NCBI RefSeq assembly: GCF_018998565.1
Contig: NZ_JAHNZO010000011.1
Coordinates: forward strand, 1-64,000
Reading direction: 5' to 3'
DNA length: 64,000 nucleotides
Source of the DNA: Paenibacillus oleatilyticus
Lineage (GTDB): Bacteria > Bacillota > Bacilli > Paenibacillales > NBRC-103111
Below the pieces are notes generated by a model. The model searched no databases. It was not told the DNA's origin and worked only from the letters and a program-made list of their open reading frames with translations. Position numbers and translations under genes: made by a program. Below are positions 52,160-60,940 of the stretch, piece after piece (positions within the stretch are counted from its first letter, which is position 1; every line of letters starts with the position of its first letter).

Positions 52160-53277
52160 CGTATTGCAATACGATGCAGGATCTCCGTTAACTCCTGAAT
52201 AAAGGCGGCGTTTTCCGATTCGCTTCCCACCGAAACGCGAGCATGGGAGGGAAGATTCCAGGTGCCGCCGTAGCGGACAATAATCCCTTTGTGAAGCAGT
52301 TGTTCATAAATGGTCTTGGCATTCGATCCAAGCTCCACCAGCACGAAATTGCTCATACTTTCGATGAACGGCAGGCGCAGTTCTTCGAAGGCGCGGTAAA
52401 GCTGCTCGCGGCCTCGCGTATTCGTTTGAAGGGACAAGCGAAGATGCTCGTCGTCATGAAGAGCCGCGGTGGCCGCAGCCTGCGCCAAGGCATTGACATT
52501 AAACGGTTCCTTCACCTTGAGAAGCTGCCGGATAATGACTTCGGGAGCCGTTCCGTAACCGACTCGCAAGCCCGCTAATCCGAATATTTTGGAAAAGGTC
52601 TGAAGCACGAGAACCGGATACCCGGCACGGACAAACTCCAGCCCGTCGGTATAATCCTCAGCTGTGGCGTATTGGCTGTATGCCGCATCGAACAGTACTA
52701 GAATATGTTTTGGCAGAACATCCAGCAGATGATGCAGGACCGATTTGGACAAATACGTGCCGGTCGGGTTGTTGGGGGAGCAGAGGCATAGAATTTTGGT
52801 GCGTTCCGTGACCGCATCGATAATAGCATCCATGTCGAAGGCGAATTGTTCCCCGAGCGGTACGGTAACGATGGTTGCCCCCATAAGATGCGCCCCGAAT
52901 TCATACTCGCTGAATGACGGAGTGAGTACGATCATTTCATCCCCAGGCTCCAAAAACGCTTCGCAGGCAAGGGTTATCAGTTCGTCCCCGCCATTGGTCA
53001 CGATGAATTGCTCCGGCTTCATATCTAGCTTGGAGGCCATAGCCTGCCTTAAGTTCGACGTGCTGGCATCCGGATAACGATGAATGTCCGCCAAGGAGCA
53101 ATGAATGGCTTCCAACGCTTTAGGAGAAGGGCCTAGCGGATTTTCGTTAGAGGCCAGTTTGATGACCTTGGTTAAACCGAGCTCGTTTTGCAGCTCCCAA
53201 ATGGGCTTTCCCGGAGTATAAGGATGGATATGCTGAATGGTTTTTCGCGCTTTAACTTCCATGTTGCTTTCAGACAT
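52156..53277 (-). CDS. hisC: Histidinol-phosphate aminotransferase-type PLP enzyme
   Basis: This encodes 373 residues; GAGGTGAT precedes the ATG. It is a fold-type I aminotransferase of the HisC group: HPYTPGKPIWELQNELGL start, LASNENPLGPSPKA, the PLP-phosphate site NGGDELI, CSPNNPTGTYLS, LFDAAYSQYA and the Schiff-base lysine in TFSKIFGLAGLRVGYG. It transfers amino groups to imidazoleacetol phosphate or to aromatic keto acids. It lies outside any his operon and has a paired palindromic element in its promoter, so it is likely a second copy with specialised control. Confidence 0.88.
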   Translation of the reverse strand: MSESNMEVKARKTIQHIHPYTPGKPIWELQNELGLTKVIKLASNENPLGPSPKALEAIHCSLADIHRYPDASTSNLRQAMASKLDMKPEQFIVTNGGDELITLACEAFLEPGDEMIVLTPSFSEYEFGAHLMGATIVTVPLGEQFAFDMDAIIDAVTERTKILCLCSPNNPTGTYLSKSVLHHLLDVLPKHILVLFDAAYSQYATAEDYTDGLEFVRAGYPVLVLQTFSKIFGLAGLRVGYGTAPEVIIRQLLKVKEPFNVNALAQAAATAALHDDEHLRLSLQTNTRGREQLYRAFEELRLPFIESMSNFVLVELGSNAKTIYEQLLHKGIIVRYGGTWNLPSHARVSVGSESENAAFIQELTEILHRIAIR

Positions 53278-53343
53278 GACAAATCACCTCGTGGTATAAA
53301 ATCTCCAAGCCTCTTTCTTAATGTAAGTCCGCCTCCTTTGCAA

Positions 53344-53450
53344 GTAACCATCCAATCCGTTTTCATTACACCGATCCAGTTTATACGGTTAATTTTTTAC
53401 GTCTTGGTGTCCATTTGGCTGGAACAAAAAGAAACGAAATGGATGGTTAC
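53344..53450. promoter_or_regulatory. Paired palindromic regulatory element, copy B
   Basis: GTAACCATCCAAT (from 53344) and inverted ATGGATGGTTAC (53439-53450) are the outer arms. An inner ACACC...GGTGT pair lies at about 53368 and 53406. It matches copy A at 51454-51538, but the arms are 22 bp (two helical turns) further apart. It lies between the aminotransferase gene and ctaA. Confidence 0.55.
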
Positions 53451-53507
53451 GCTCCCGCCTCCTTCCGTTACGATATCGTGCGAGACGAACAGAAGAGGTG
53501 ATTTCAA

Positions 53508-54446
53508 TTGATATCTTTCCGTTACCGCTTGTTGGCGTGGACTTCGTTCATCGGCATGTTTCTTGTGCTCCTGGCCGGAGCTTTGGTTACAAAGACCGGT
53601 TCCGGGCGCGGCTGCGGAGATGACTGGCCGTTGTGCAGCGGGAAGTTTATTCCGGCTTATACGCTGGAGTCCATGATCGAGTATTCGCACCGTATCGTTA
53701 CCGGGATCGTAGGAATCGTTGTTCTTGTGACGTTTCTGTATACGTGGCGGCGTCTCAAGCATCACCGGGAAGCTTTGGTGTATGCCGGCGGAACGCTGCT
53801 GTTTACGATCGTCCAGGCCTTGATGGGAGCTGCGGCGGTGAAATGGCCGCAACAGCCGGCCGTGATGGCGCTTCATTTCGGCATATCGTTGCTGGCGGTT
53901 GCCAGCAGCATGCTGCTGGTCGTTTGGAGTTACCGCATGAACAAAGGGACGGAAAAGGTGCCTTCTGCTTCCATCCCGCGCTATGTTTACCCTGTAGCCT
54001 GGGGGATATGGATCTATTGTTTCGGCGTCGTTTATTTGGGAGCCTACATCCGTCATATGGAAGCGGATGGCGGCTGTATGGGCTGGCCGTTATGCAATGG
54101 GCAGCTGATCCCCTACTTGTCCGGAGCTTCGGGGATTGTCTTCGCACATCGGGTTGCCGCCGCTGTCCTGTTCATATTTATTGCCGCCTTCTACGCGCTT
54201 GTTCGCCGCGTCACACCCAAGCGGCCGCCTTCCGCATTGCGGACGGGTGCCGTCTATGCGCTCGTTCTCGTTACCGGACAAATCGGCAGCGGCAGCTTGC
54301 TCACGGCAACGATGAACAACGAAAATGTTTATCTATTTACAAGTCTTCTCCATAATGTTCTGGCGACGGTCTTGTTTGCCGTGCTGACGGATATCGCCTT
54401 CCGCTCTTGGAAGCATCGAAAGATACAAAGCTTTAGCTCTTCCTAA
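53508..54446 (+). CDS. ctaA: Haem A synthase CtaA
   Basis: This encodes 312 residues from a TTG with AGAGGTGA upstream; eight membrane spans in two four-helix halves. Each half has its Cys pair (GCGDDWPLC and GGCMGWPLC). The haem-ligand histidines are in IEYSHRIVTG and FAHRVAAAVL, and the N-terminal Glu of the ESMIEYSH motif is present. It oxidises the methyl group of haem O to give haem A for the terminal oxidase. It stands just upstream of the oxidase operon, with ctaB downstream. Confidence 0.93.
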   Translation: MISFRYRLLAWTSFIGMFLVLLAGALVTKTGSGRGCGDDWPLCSGKFIPAYTLESMIEYSHRIVTGIVGIVVLVTFLYTWRRLKHHREALVYAGGTLLFTIVQALMGAAAVKWPQQPAVMALHFGISLLAVASSMLLVVWSYRMNKGTEKVPSASIPRYVYPVAWGIWIYCFGVVYLGAYIRHMEADGGCMGWPLCNGQLIPYLSGASGIVFAHRVAAAVLFIFIAAFYALVRRVTPKRPPSALRTGAVYALVLVTGQIGSGSLLTATMNNENVYLFTSLLHNVLATVLFAVLTDIAFRSWKHRKIQSFSSS

Positions 54447-54464
54447 GCTAGGGAGAGTTTTTTT
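54436..54464 (+). terminator. Terminator of ctaA
   Basis: A stem of CTCTTCC with GGGAGAG around a short loop is followed by TTTTTTTT. Confidence 0.75.
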
Positions 54465-54567
54465 TATGGAGAAACGATGTCGGATTTGTTTCATTTTGTT
54501 GAACATGGTCGGTTTTTTGACTTGGCCAGTGGATGGTGACACCTCTACCGTTCCCCATTAAAGTAAG

Positions 54568-54585
54568 GCGTGATCATAATCACGC
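54568..54585. promoter_or_regulatory. FNR/CRP-like palindrome upstream of the quinol oxidase operon
   Basis: GCGTGATCATAATCACGC is perfectly symmetric over 7-bp arms. Its core GTGAT-N4-ATCAC (54570-54583) fits the CRP/FNR family pattern (TGTGA-N6-TCACA). It ends 8 bases before the qoxA ribosome site; the same core precedes the MocR gene at 63937-63950. Confidence 0.6.
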
Positions 54586-54607
54586 AATGCGATAGGAGAT
54601 GAGAAAC

Positions 54608-55516
54608 ATGAAGACACCCCAAGCGCTCCGCTGGTTCGCGTCCATATCTATGCTGGCGCTGCTGCTCTTGACAACGACCGGGTGTGCGGAAAACATGATC
54701 GTGCTCGATCCGAAAGGGCCGATTGCCGAACAGCAGCGGGATTTAATGGTGATTTCCACGGTGCTGACTTGCATTATTATCGTGCCTGTCCTCGTGCTCA
54801 CGGCAATCATCGTTTGGCGTTACCGGGACAAGAAAGGCAGAAAAGCGAAATATAGGCCGGACTGGGAGCACAGCACGACGCTGGAAACGATCTGGTGGGG
54901 GATTCCGATCGTGATCATTACCATTCTGGGCATCATTACCATAAAGAGCACGTATGCCCTGGAGCCGTCCAAGCCGCTCGTATCGGATAAAAAACCGCTG
55001 ACCGTTCAAGTGACCTCGCTGGACTGGAAATGGTTATTCCAATATCCCGAGCAGGGAATCGCGACCGTGAACCACGTCCAGATCCCGAAGGGTGTACCGG
55101 TCCGCTTCGAGATTACGGCCGATGCGCCGATGAATTCGTTCTGGATTCCGCAGCTCGGCGGGCAGATGTACGCGATGTCCGGCATGGCGATGACGCTTTA
55201 TTTGCAAGCGGATGAGCAAGGCCAATACTGGGGGTCGGGTGCGAACTTTACCGGAAAAGATTTTGCCAAGATGTTCTTTGACGTGAAATCCACTTCGCAG
55301 GAAGAGTTTGACCAATGGGTACGCGAGGTCAAAGCATCGTCTCCGGCGCTGACGCTGGAAGGCTATAAGCAGCTGGCGAAGCCTTCCGCTTCGGACGTGA
55401 AGACGTTCTCCGCATTTCCGGAAGGCTTGTTCAATATGACGGTGACCAAGTACGCTTCCTCGCACAATCACGGCTTGTCCTGGAAGGACATTCAGAAGAT
55501 CAAGATCCAAGAGTAG
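54608..55516 (+). CDS. qoxA: Quinol oxidase subunit II (QoxA/CyoA type)
   Basis: This encodes 302 residues from the ATG at 54608 (AGGAG nine bases upstream). A lipoprotein signal ends in the lipobox TTTGC. Two membrane spans and an extracytoplasmic cupredoxin-like domain (VTSLDWKWLFQYPEQGIATV, FWIPQLGGQMYAM) follow. The dinuclear copper A site is absent: no cysteines occur in the copper-loop region, so electrons come from quinol, not cytochrome c. It is the first of four oxidase genes. Confidence 0.9.
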   Translation: MKTPQALRWFASISMLALLLLTTTGCAENMIVLDPKGPIAEQQRDLMVISTVLTCIIIVPVLVLTAIIVWRYRDKKGRKAKYRPDWEHSTTLETIWWGIPIVIITILGIITIKSTYALEPSKPLVSDKKPLTVQVTSLDWKWLFQYPEQGIATVNHVQIPKGVPVRFEITADAPMNSFWIPQLGGQMYAMSGMAMTLYLQADEQGQYWGSGANFTGKDFAKMFFDVKSTSQEEFDQWVREVKASSPALTLEGYKQLAKPSASDVKTFSAFPEGLFNMTVTKYASSHNHGLSWKDIQKIKIQE

Positions 55517-55557
55517 CGGGCTTCGCTTCGATTTGAAATGTAAGGAGAGAGTGGTCC

Positions 55558-57522
55558 ATGTGGGAGAAAGTAAAAAGCTTCGCCTCGGAATTTTTTGTGA
55601 CGGGCGACCCGATGATTTACGGTGCGGATGTCGCCATCGTGATCACCATCATCGGCATTGTATTCGGACTTACCTATTTAAAAAAATGGGGCTGGCTGTG
55701 GCGTGAATGGTTGACAACTGTCGATCATAAAAAAATCGGCATCATGTATATGTTCGCCGCTTTCCTGATGCTGTTCCGCGGCGGCGTGGATGCGCTCCTG
55801 ATGCGGGCGCAGCTGGCGATGCCGGAGCTGAACTTCTTGGCGCCGGATCATTACAATCAGATTTTCACCACGCATGGCGTGATTATGATTTTGTTCATGG
55901 CGATGCCGTTCATGTTCGGTTTGTTTAACGTGATGGTGCCGCTGCAGATCGGGGCGCGCGATGTCGCCTATCCTTTTCTGAATGCGCTAAGCTTCTGGTT
56001 ATTTTTCGCGGGCGCGATGCTGTTTAACTTGTCCTTCGTGATCGGAGGATCACCGGATTCAGGGTGGCTTGCTTATCCGCCCTATTCGGAACGCATGTTC
56101 AATCCGGGGGTCGGTCAAGATTTCTATATTTGGGGAATCCAGATTTCGGGGATCGGCAGCTTGATGACCGGCATCAACTTTATCGTGACCATTCTGAAAA
56201 TGCGGGCACCCGGTATGAAGCTTATGAAAATGCCCATGTTCCCGTGGTCGGTGTTATCGAGCTGTATCGCGATTATCTTTTCATTTCCCATCTTGACGGC
56301 CACCTTGGCGCTGCTCTTTCTGGACCGTTATTTGGGCGCGCATTTTTTCACGCTGGACGGCGGCGGCAACCCGATGATGTATATCAATCTGATCTGGATG
56401 TGGGGGCACCCCGAGGTATATATCCTCATTCTGCCGGCCTTCGGCATTTTCTCGGAGATCGTGAGCACCTTTGCGAAGAAAAAGCTGTTCGGCTACAAAT
56501 CGATGGTGTATGCCATGATGATCATCAGTATTTTATCGTTTCTTGTATGGGCGCATCACTTCTTCACGATGGGCTCCGGCGCAGATGTCAACGCCTTCTT
56601 TGCGCTCACGACGATGCTGATCGCGATCCCGACGGGCGCCAAAGTGTTCAATTGGCTGTTTACGATGTTCCGGGGAAAAATCACCTTCGAGACGCCCATG
56701 CTGTGGACGATCGGTTTTATCGTGTGCTTTATCATCGGTGGGCTGACAGGAGTGCTTCTGTCGGTTGCGCCTGCGGATTTTCAATTCCATAACAGTTACT
56801 TCCTGATCTCGCATTTTCACAATACGATCATCGGCGGCGTCGTGTTCGGTTATTTCGCCGGCTTGTATTATTGGTGGCCGAAGCTGTTCGGCTTCAAGCT
56901 GAACGAACGTATCGGCAAATGGGCGTTCTGGTTCTGGAATATCGGATTTTACGTCTGCTTCATGCCGCAATATGTGCTCGGGTTGATGGGGATGACACGG
57001 CGGCTTGTGACATACGGTTGGGATAAAGGATGGTGGGAGTTGAACCTGGTCTCCACCGTCGGGGCGGCTTTGATGGGCATCGCCTTCTTGTTCCAATTAT
57101 GGCAAATCGTATACAGCATCAAGCATTTTCAAAAAGACGAAACCGGCGACCCGTGGAACGGACGCACGCTGGAGTGGTCAATTCCTTCTCCTGCGCCGCA
57201 TTATAATTTTGCAACGCTGCCGCAGGTCTCGTCCCAGGACGAGTGGTGGGAGGAGAAGCAGCGCAGAGCGCGCGGGCAGCTTGCTCCGGTTCGGCCGAAG
57301 CTGGAGCCGATCCATATGCCCAAAAATTCGGGGATTCCTTTTGTGATGTCGATGTTCTGGTTTGCGGCCGGATTCGGTTTTGTATTCGACTGGCTCTGGC
57401 TGACGGTCTTCGGTCTGGCGGGGGTAGCCGTGTGCATGCTTGTTCATTCCTTCAACTACAAAACCGATTACTATATCCCTGTTGAGGAAATTAAACGCAC
57501 GGAAGCTGCGATGAGGGGGTAA
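55558..57522 (+). CDS. qoxB: Quinol oxidase subunit I (haem-copper oxidase, QoxB/CyoB)
   Basis: This encodes 654 residues with about 14-15 membrane spans. The catalytic ligands are all visible: haem a His in FTTHGVIMILFM, copper B His in WGHPEVYILILPAFG (with the cross-linked Tyr) and VWAHHFFTMGSG, and the haem His pair in HFHNTIIGGVVFG. It reduces oxygen to water and pumps protons, using quinol delivered via subunit II. AAGGAGAG precedes the ATG. It lies 41 bases after subunit II and seven before subunit III. Confidence 0.95.
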   Translation: MWEKVKSFASEFFVTGDPMIYGADVAIVITIIGIVFGLTYLKKWGWLWREWLTTVDHKKIGIMYMFAAFLMLFRGGVDALLMRAQLAMPELNFLAPDHYNQIFTTHGVIMILFMAMPFMFGLFNVMVPLQIGARDVAYPFLNALSFWLFFAGAMLFNLSFVIGGSPDSGWLAYPPYSERMFNPGVGQDFYIWGIQISGIGSLMTGINFIVTILKMRAPGMKLMKMPMFPWSVLSSCIAIIFSFPILTATLALLFLDRYLGAHFFTLDGGGNPMMYINLIWMWGHPEVYILILPAFGIFSEIVSTFAKKKLFGYKSMVYAMMIISILSFLVWAHHFFTMGSGADVNAFFALTTMLIAIPTGAKVFNWLFTMFRGKITFETPMLWTIGFIVCFIIGGLTGVLLSVAPADFQFHNSYFLISHFHNTIIGGVVFGYFAGLYYWWPKLFGFKLNERIGKWAFWFWNIGFYVCFMPQYVLGLMGMTRRLVTYGWDKGWWELNLVSTVGAALMGIAFLFQLWQIVYSIKHFQKDETGDPWNGRTLEWSIPSPAPHYNFATLPQVSSQDEWWEEKQRRARGQLAPVRPKLEPIHMPKNSGIPFVMSMFWFAAGFGFVFDWLWLTVFGLAGVAVCMLVHSFNYKTDYYIPVEEIKRTEAAMRG

Positions 57523-57528
57523 CCAAGA

Positions 57529-58149
57529 ATGGCTCAAGTAAACGCACATGCCCATGGTCATGTATCAAGCTCGGAGCATCACGACCATCCGGATCTGGAG
57601 GAAATGCGCACATTCGGCTTCTGGATCTACCTGATGACGGACGTGATTATTTTCGGCACCTTGTTTGCCACCTATATCGTTCTGCAGGGCAATCGAAACG
57701 GCGGGCCCGGGCCTGCCGAGCTGTTCCAGCTGGGCGGGATTATTGCAAGCACGTTCATTCTGCTAACGAGTAGCTATACAAGCGGTCTCGCCGTGCTTGC
57801 GATGCACAAAGGACAACTTAAAGCGCTCATGGGATGGCTCGGAGTGACGGTACTGCTTGGTGCGGCCTTCATTGTGCTGGAGGTCAATGAATTTATTCAT
57901 CTGGTGCACGAGGGAGCGACCATTAGTACGAGCGCATTTCTGTCGGCTTTCTTTACCTTGGTCGGGACTCACGGGCTTCACGTCTCCCTCGGATTGGTCT
58001 GGATGATTGCCTTGATTATTCAGCTTGCGAAGCACGGCATTACGCCGGTAACCAAGCGTAAAGTGAACGTGATCAGCCTGTTCTGGCATTTCCTGGATGT
58101 CGTGTGGATCTTCGTATTTACGATTGTTTATTTGATGGGGGTGAGATAG
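57529..58149 (+). CDS. qoxC: Quinol oxidase subunit III (QoxC/CyoC)
   Basis: This encodes 206 residues with five membrane spans after a His-rich hydrophilic N-terminus (VNAHAHGHVSSSEHHDHPDL). GFWIYLMTDVIIFGTLFATY and GTHGLHVSLGLVWM are the typical subunit III segments. It stabilises the oxidase and may guide oxygen or protons. The stop abuts the ATG of subunit IV directly. Confidence 0.92.
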   Translation: MAQVNAHAHGHVSSSEHHDHPDLEEMRTFGFWIYLMTDVIIFGTLFATYIVLQGNRNGGPGPAELFQLGGIIASTFILLTSSYTSGLAVLAMHKGQLKALMGWLGVTVLLGAAFIVLEVNEFIHLVHEGATISTSAFLSAFFTLVGTHGLHVSLGLVWMIALIIQLAKHGITPVTKRKVNVISLFWHFLDVVWIFVFTIVYLMGVR

Positions 58150-58479
58150 ATGGCGCAGCATGACCTAACTACTCCGCATGACGCCGAGAGCCATGGCACG
58201 TTCAAATCGTATACGACCGGCTTCCTGTTCTCCATCGTATTGACGATCATTCCCATTGCCGTCGTCCTGTCCGGCTGGCTTCAGGGGGTGGCGAACACCC
58301 TCGTTCTGATGGCGGCAGCCGTGCTGCAGTTCGCCGTTCAATTGATCTATTTCATGCATCTGCGGGAGGAGAAAAAGCCTCGCTATAACTTGGTGAGCTT
58401 GATTTTGGGCTTGATCATTTTGCTGCTTGTCGTCGCCGGTTCTATGTGGATCATGCTGTACAATATGGTGGCCACATGA
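58150..58479 (+). CDS. qoxD: Quinol oxidase subunit IV (QoxD/CyoD)
   Basis: This encodes 109 residues with three membrane spans and the family block QFAVQLIYFMHLREE. It is the small accessory subunit of the oxidase, placed last in the operon. Its stop overlaps the start of ctaB (ATGA), so the haem O synthase is translated together with the oxidase. Confidence 0.92.
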   Translation: MAQHDLTTPHDAESHGTFKSYTTGFLFSIVLTIIPIAVVLSGWLQGVANTLVLMAAAVLQFAVQLIYFMHLREEKKPRYNLVSLILGLIILLLVVAGSMWIMLYNMVAT

Positions 58480-59390
58480 GCAGGACGTCTGCAAATGCAG
58501 CGGCTTCGGTGAGCAGAGACAGGGGGAGCATAAGCGACTGGATTCAACTGACCAAGCCGCGCATCCTCCAACTCAATCTCGTTGCCGCGTTTGGCGGGTA
58601 TTGGCTGGCTCCCCGATGGATGGCGGACTGGGGCCTGTTGTGTTGGATGCTGTTGGGCACCACGTTAACGATGGCTTCCTCGTGCGTCATAAACAATATT
58701 TGGGACCGGGAGCTGGATCGAAAAATGAGCCGGACGAAGGATCGGCCCCTCGCGACCGGCCGTTTGAACGTCAGGGGCGTGCTGGTGTACGCCCTGGCGC
58801 TCGGAATAGCGGGAGAAGCCGTCCTGTTCTGGAAAGTCAACGCGCTGTGCGGCTGGCTCGGATTGCTCGGCATGTTTGTCTATATCGTCATCTATACGAT
58901 GTGGCTAAAGCGCACCTCGACCTGGAGCACGTCCGTTGGAGGCGTGTCCGGTGCCATGCCGCCGGTCATCGGTTATTGTGCGTTTACCCACGAGGCCGAT
59001 GCAGGCGCGCTGCTGTTATTCGCCTTGTTATTCCTGTGGCAGCCCGCCCATTTCTGGTCCCTTGCCATTCGGCGCGTCGACGAGTACCGGGCGGCGGGCT
59101 TCCCGCTTTTGCCGGTTCGCAAAGGGGTGCCTCGGACGAAGCTGCAAATGATCCCTTATGTCGTTCTGCTTCTTCCGACGACGGTGCTGCTCTACGCGTA
59201 CGGATATGCAGGCGTTATGTTCCTCACGGTCTCTTTGCTGGCCGGTCTTGTCTGGGTGTGGCACACGTTGACAGGTCCTGCAGCATCGGATAACAGGAAG
59301 TGGGCCAAAACCAACTTTCTGATTTCGGTGAATTACTTGACGGCGGTCTTTGTCATGATGATTCTGGACACTGCGGGCCGCCCAATCTAA
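58476..59390 (+). CDS. ctaB: Protohaem IX farnesyltransferase (haem O synthase)
   Basis: This encodes 304 residues from the ATG at 58476, which overlaps the qoxD stop. Nine membrane spans. The prenyl-diphosphate binding motif NNIWDRELDRKMSRTKDRP and the second Asp motif VDEYRAAGFPLLP are present. It attaches a farnesyl tail to haem B to give haem O, the substrate of CtaA. Placement with the oxidase and ctaA shows a haem A- or O-containing terminal oxidase. Confidence 0.94.
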   Translation: MSRTSANAAASVSRDRGSISDWIQLTKPRILQLNLVAAFGGYWLAPRWMADWGLLCWMLLGTTLTMASSCVINNIWDRELDRKMSRTKDRPLATGRLNVRGVLVYALALGIAGEAVLFWKVNALCGWLGLLGMFVYIVIYTMWLKRTSTWSTSVGGVSGAMPPVIGYCAFTHEADAGALLLFALLFLWQPAHFWSLAIRRVDEYRAAGFPLLPVRKGVPRTKLQMIPYVVLLLPTTVLLYAYGYAGVMFLTVSLLAGLVWVWHTLTGPAASDNRKWAKTNFLISVNYLTAVFVMMILDTAGRPI

Positions 59391-59416
59391 TGAGGATGAA
59401 TGGGGAGGGGATCGTT

Positions 59417-59743
59417 TTGAGGGTGTCGCTTCCGTTTTTTCTGATTGTTGTCATGTCAGCAGTTGGCCTATCCGCGTGTGGCAGTCAGGCAACCGATCAA
59501 GGGATGACCGTTTCGGCAGATGCAAATGCAGAGGCGATCTATAAGAAGCAATGTGTGTCCTGCCATGCTGCCGATCTCAGGGGAAAAGTAGGCCCGGGCT
59601 TGCAGGAGATTGGCTCCAGGATGACGGAGCAGCAGCTGTTCGCGATCATACAGGACGGCGCGAGAGGCATGCCGGCCTTCAACAAAGTGTTAAGCGCCGA
59701 AGAAATTCAGGCTTTATCGCAATGGCTCTCGACAAAGAAATAG
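59417..59743 (+). CDS. Lipoprotein c-type cytochrome
   Basis: This encodes 108 residues from a TTG at 59417 (GGGGAGGGG upstream). A signal peptide ends in lipobox GLSAC, so the protein is lipid-anchored outside. One haem c site CVSCH and a later distal Met in ARGMPAF mark a small class I cytochrome c (cytochrome c551 type). It could pass electrons at the outer face of the membrane. It follows ctaB by 26 bases and precedes a SCO gene by 16. Confidence 0.88.
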   Translation: MRVSLPFFLIVVMSAVGLSACGSQATDQGMTVSADANAEAIYKKQCVSCHAADLRGKVGPGLQEIGSRMTEQQLFAIIQDGARGMPAFNKVLSAEEIQALSQWLSTKK

Positions 59744-59759
59744 GGTAAGGGGGGATTCG

Positions 59760-60335
59760 GTGAAAAAAGCGTTCTTTTTCGTCATATTGGGATTGATCCT
59801 TGTCGTTGTCTCCGCGTGCGGCAGCGGCAAGTCCAAACAGCTTAATTACGAGGTTAAGTCTTTCGAGGCCGTCAATCAAGACGGGAAACCGGTGTCCTTG
59901 TCCGATTTGAAAGGCAAGGTCTGGATTGCGGATTTCGTATTTACGTATTGCGCAACGGTGTGTCCGACGATGACGGCCAATATGTCGGAACTGCAAAAGC
60001 GGCTGAAGTCGGCGGGCGTGAAGGCGGAGTTAGTCTCCTTCTCCGTTGATCCGGAGCGCGATAATCCGGAGGCGTTAAAGGCTTACCTCCAAAAATTTGA
60101 CACCGATTTCTCGAATTGGCATGCATTAACCGGATATAAATTCGACGAGATCAAAACCTTCGTCCTGAGCTCGTTTAATACGGTTGTGGCGAAGGATACG
60201 TCCTCCGATCAAGTCATTCACGGCACTTCGTTTTTTTTGGTCAACCCGGCAGGCACGGTTGTGGCGAAGTACGACGGAATGACGGATACGCCATACGATA
60301 AAATATTAAAAGATATTCAAGCGCTGCAGCAGTAG
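59760..60335 (+). CDS. SCO1/SenC family copper chaperone-like protein
   Basis: This encodes 191 residues from a GTG. A lipoprotein signal ends with the lipobox VSAC. The thioredoxin-like fold carries the copper-binding motif CATVC (in FVFTYCATVCPTMTANM) and the conserved His in VIHGTSFFLV. SCO proteins usually help insert copper into the Cu-A centre of cytochrome c oxidase subunit II; the oxidase here lacks that centre, so this one may serve copper B assembly, another oxidase, or thiol redox work. Confidence 0.88.
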   Translation: MKKAFFFVILGLILVVVSACGSGKSKQLNYEVKSFEAVNQDGKPVSLSDLKGKVWIADFVFTYCATVCPTMTANMSELQKRLKSAGVKAELVSFSVDPERDNPEALKAYLQKFDTDFSNWHALTGYKFDEIKTFVLSSFNTVVAKDTSSDQVIHGTSFFLVNPAGTVVAKYDGMTDTPYDKILKDIQALQQ

Positions 60336-60364
60336 GGGCTCTGGCGGGGGAGGAGCTGATCGGG

Positions 60365-60901
60365 TTGGAAAGAGTCCTACGCTCTTCTTGGACGCGGGCA
60401 CTAATGCTTGTCCTAATCCTGTTCGCCATCGGCTATGCGGTATTCCAATCGCAGGCGGATAAACGCGAGGAGGTGGAGGCGGGCAAGAAGGCGCCGGATT
60501 TTGCGTTAACCAATTTGCAGGGGCAAACGGTGCGATTATCCGACTACGGCGGGACGGGAGTTCTTCTGAACTTTTGGGCCTCCTGGTGCGACCCGTGCGT
60601 CAATGAAATGCCGCTGCTCAACGAAGCCTACGGACGGTTGCCGGGCGTTGAAATCGTTGCGGTCAATATGGGAGAAACGAAGGAAAGGGCCAGCGAATTT
60701 GCCGACCGTCATCGCTTAAAGCTCCCTATCCTGCTTGATTCCCAAGGCGAAGTGAAAAAGCAATATAAAATTAGCGGCTTGCCGGCAACGTTTCTGGTTG
60801 ACGACAAGGGGCGAATCGTGCAGAAGTTCTCGGGGGAGCTAAGCCGTTCCGATATCATAAATTTCATGGAACGCATTCAGCCGAAGTCTGGACGCAACTA
60901 G
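60365..60901 (+). CDS. Membrane-anchored thioredoxin (ResA/TlpA type)
   Basis: This encodes 178 residues from a TTG with GAGGAG upstream. One N-terminal membrane span (about residues 10-27) anchors a TlpA-type thioredoxin domain with the active-site WASWCDPCVNE (CxxC) and the cis-proline region SGLPATFLVDDKG. ResA-type proteins reduce apocytochrome c before haem attachment, using electrons from CcdA; a ccdA gene lies at 25.9-26.6 kb. It lies 29 bases after the SCO gene. Confidence 0.88.
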   Translation: MERVLRSSWTRALMLVLILFAIGYAVFQSQADKREEVEAGKKAPDFALTNLQGQTVRLSDYGGTGVLLNFWASWCDPCVNEMPLLNEAYGRLPGVEIVAVNMGETKERASEFADRHRLKLPILLDSQGEVKKQYKISGLPATFLVDDKGRIVQKFSGELSRSDIINFMERIQPKSGRN

Positions 60902-60940
60902 CCTACGAATCAAAATGTCTTAAAAGAGGAGATGCTGCTC

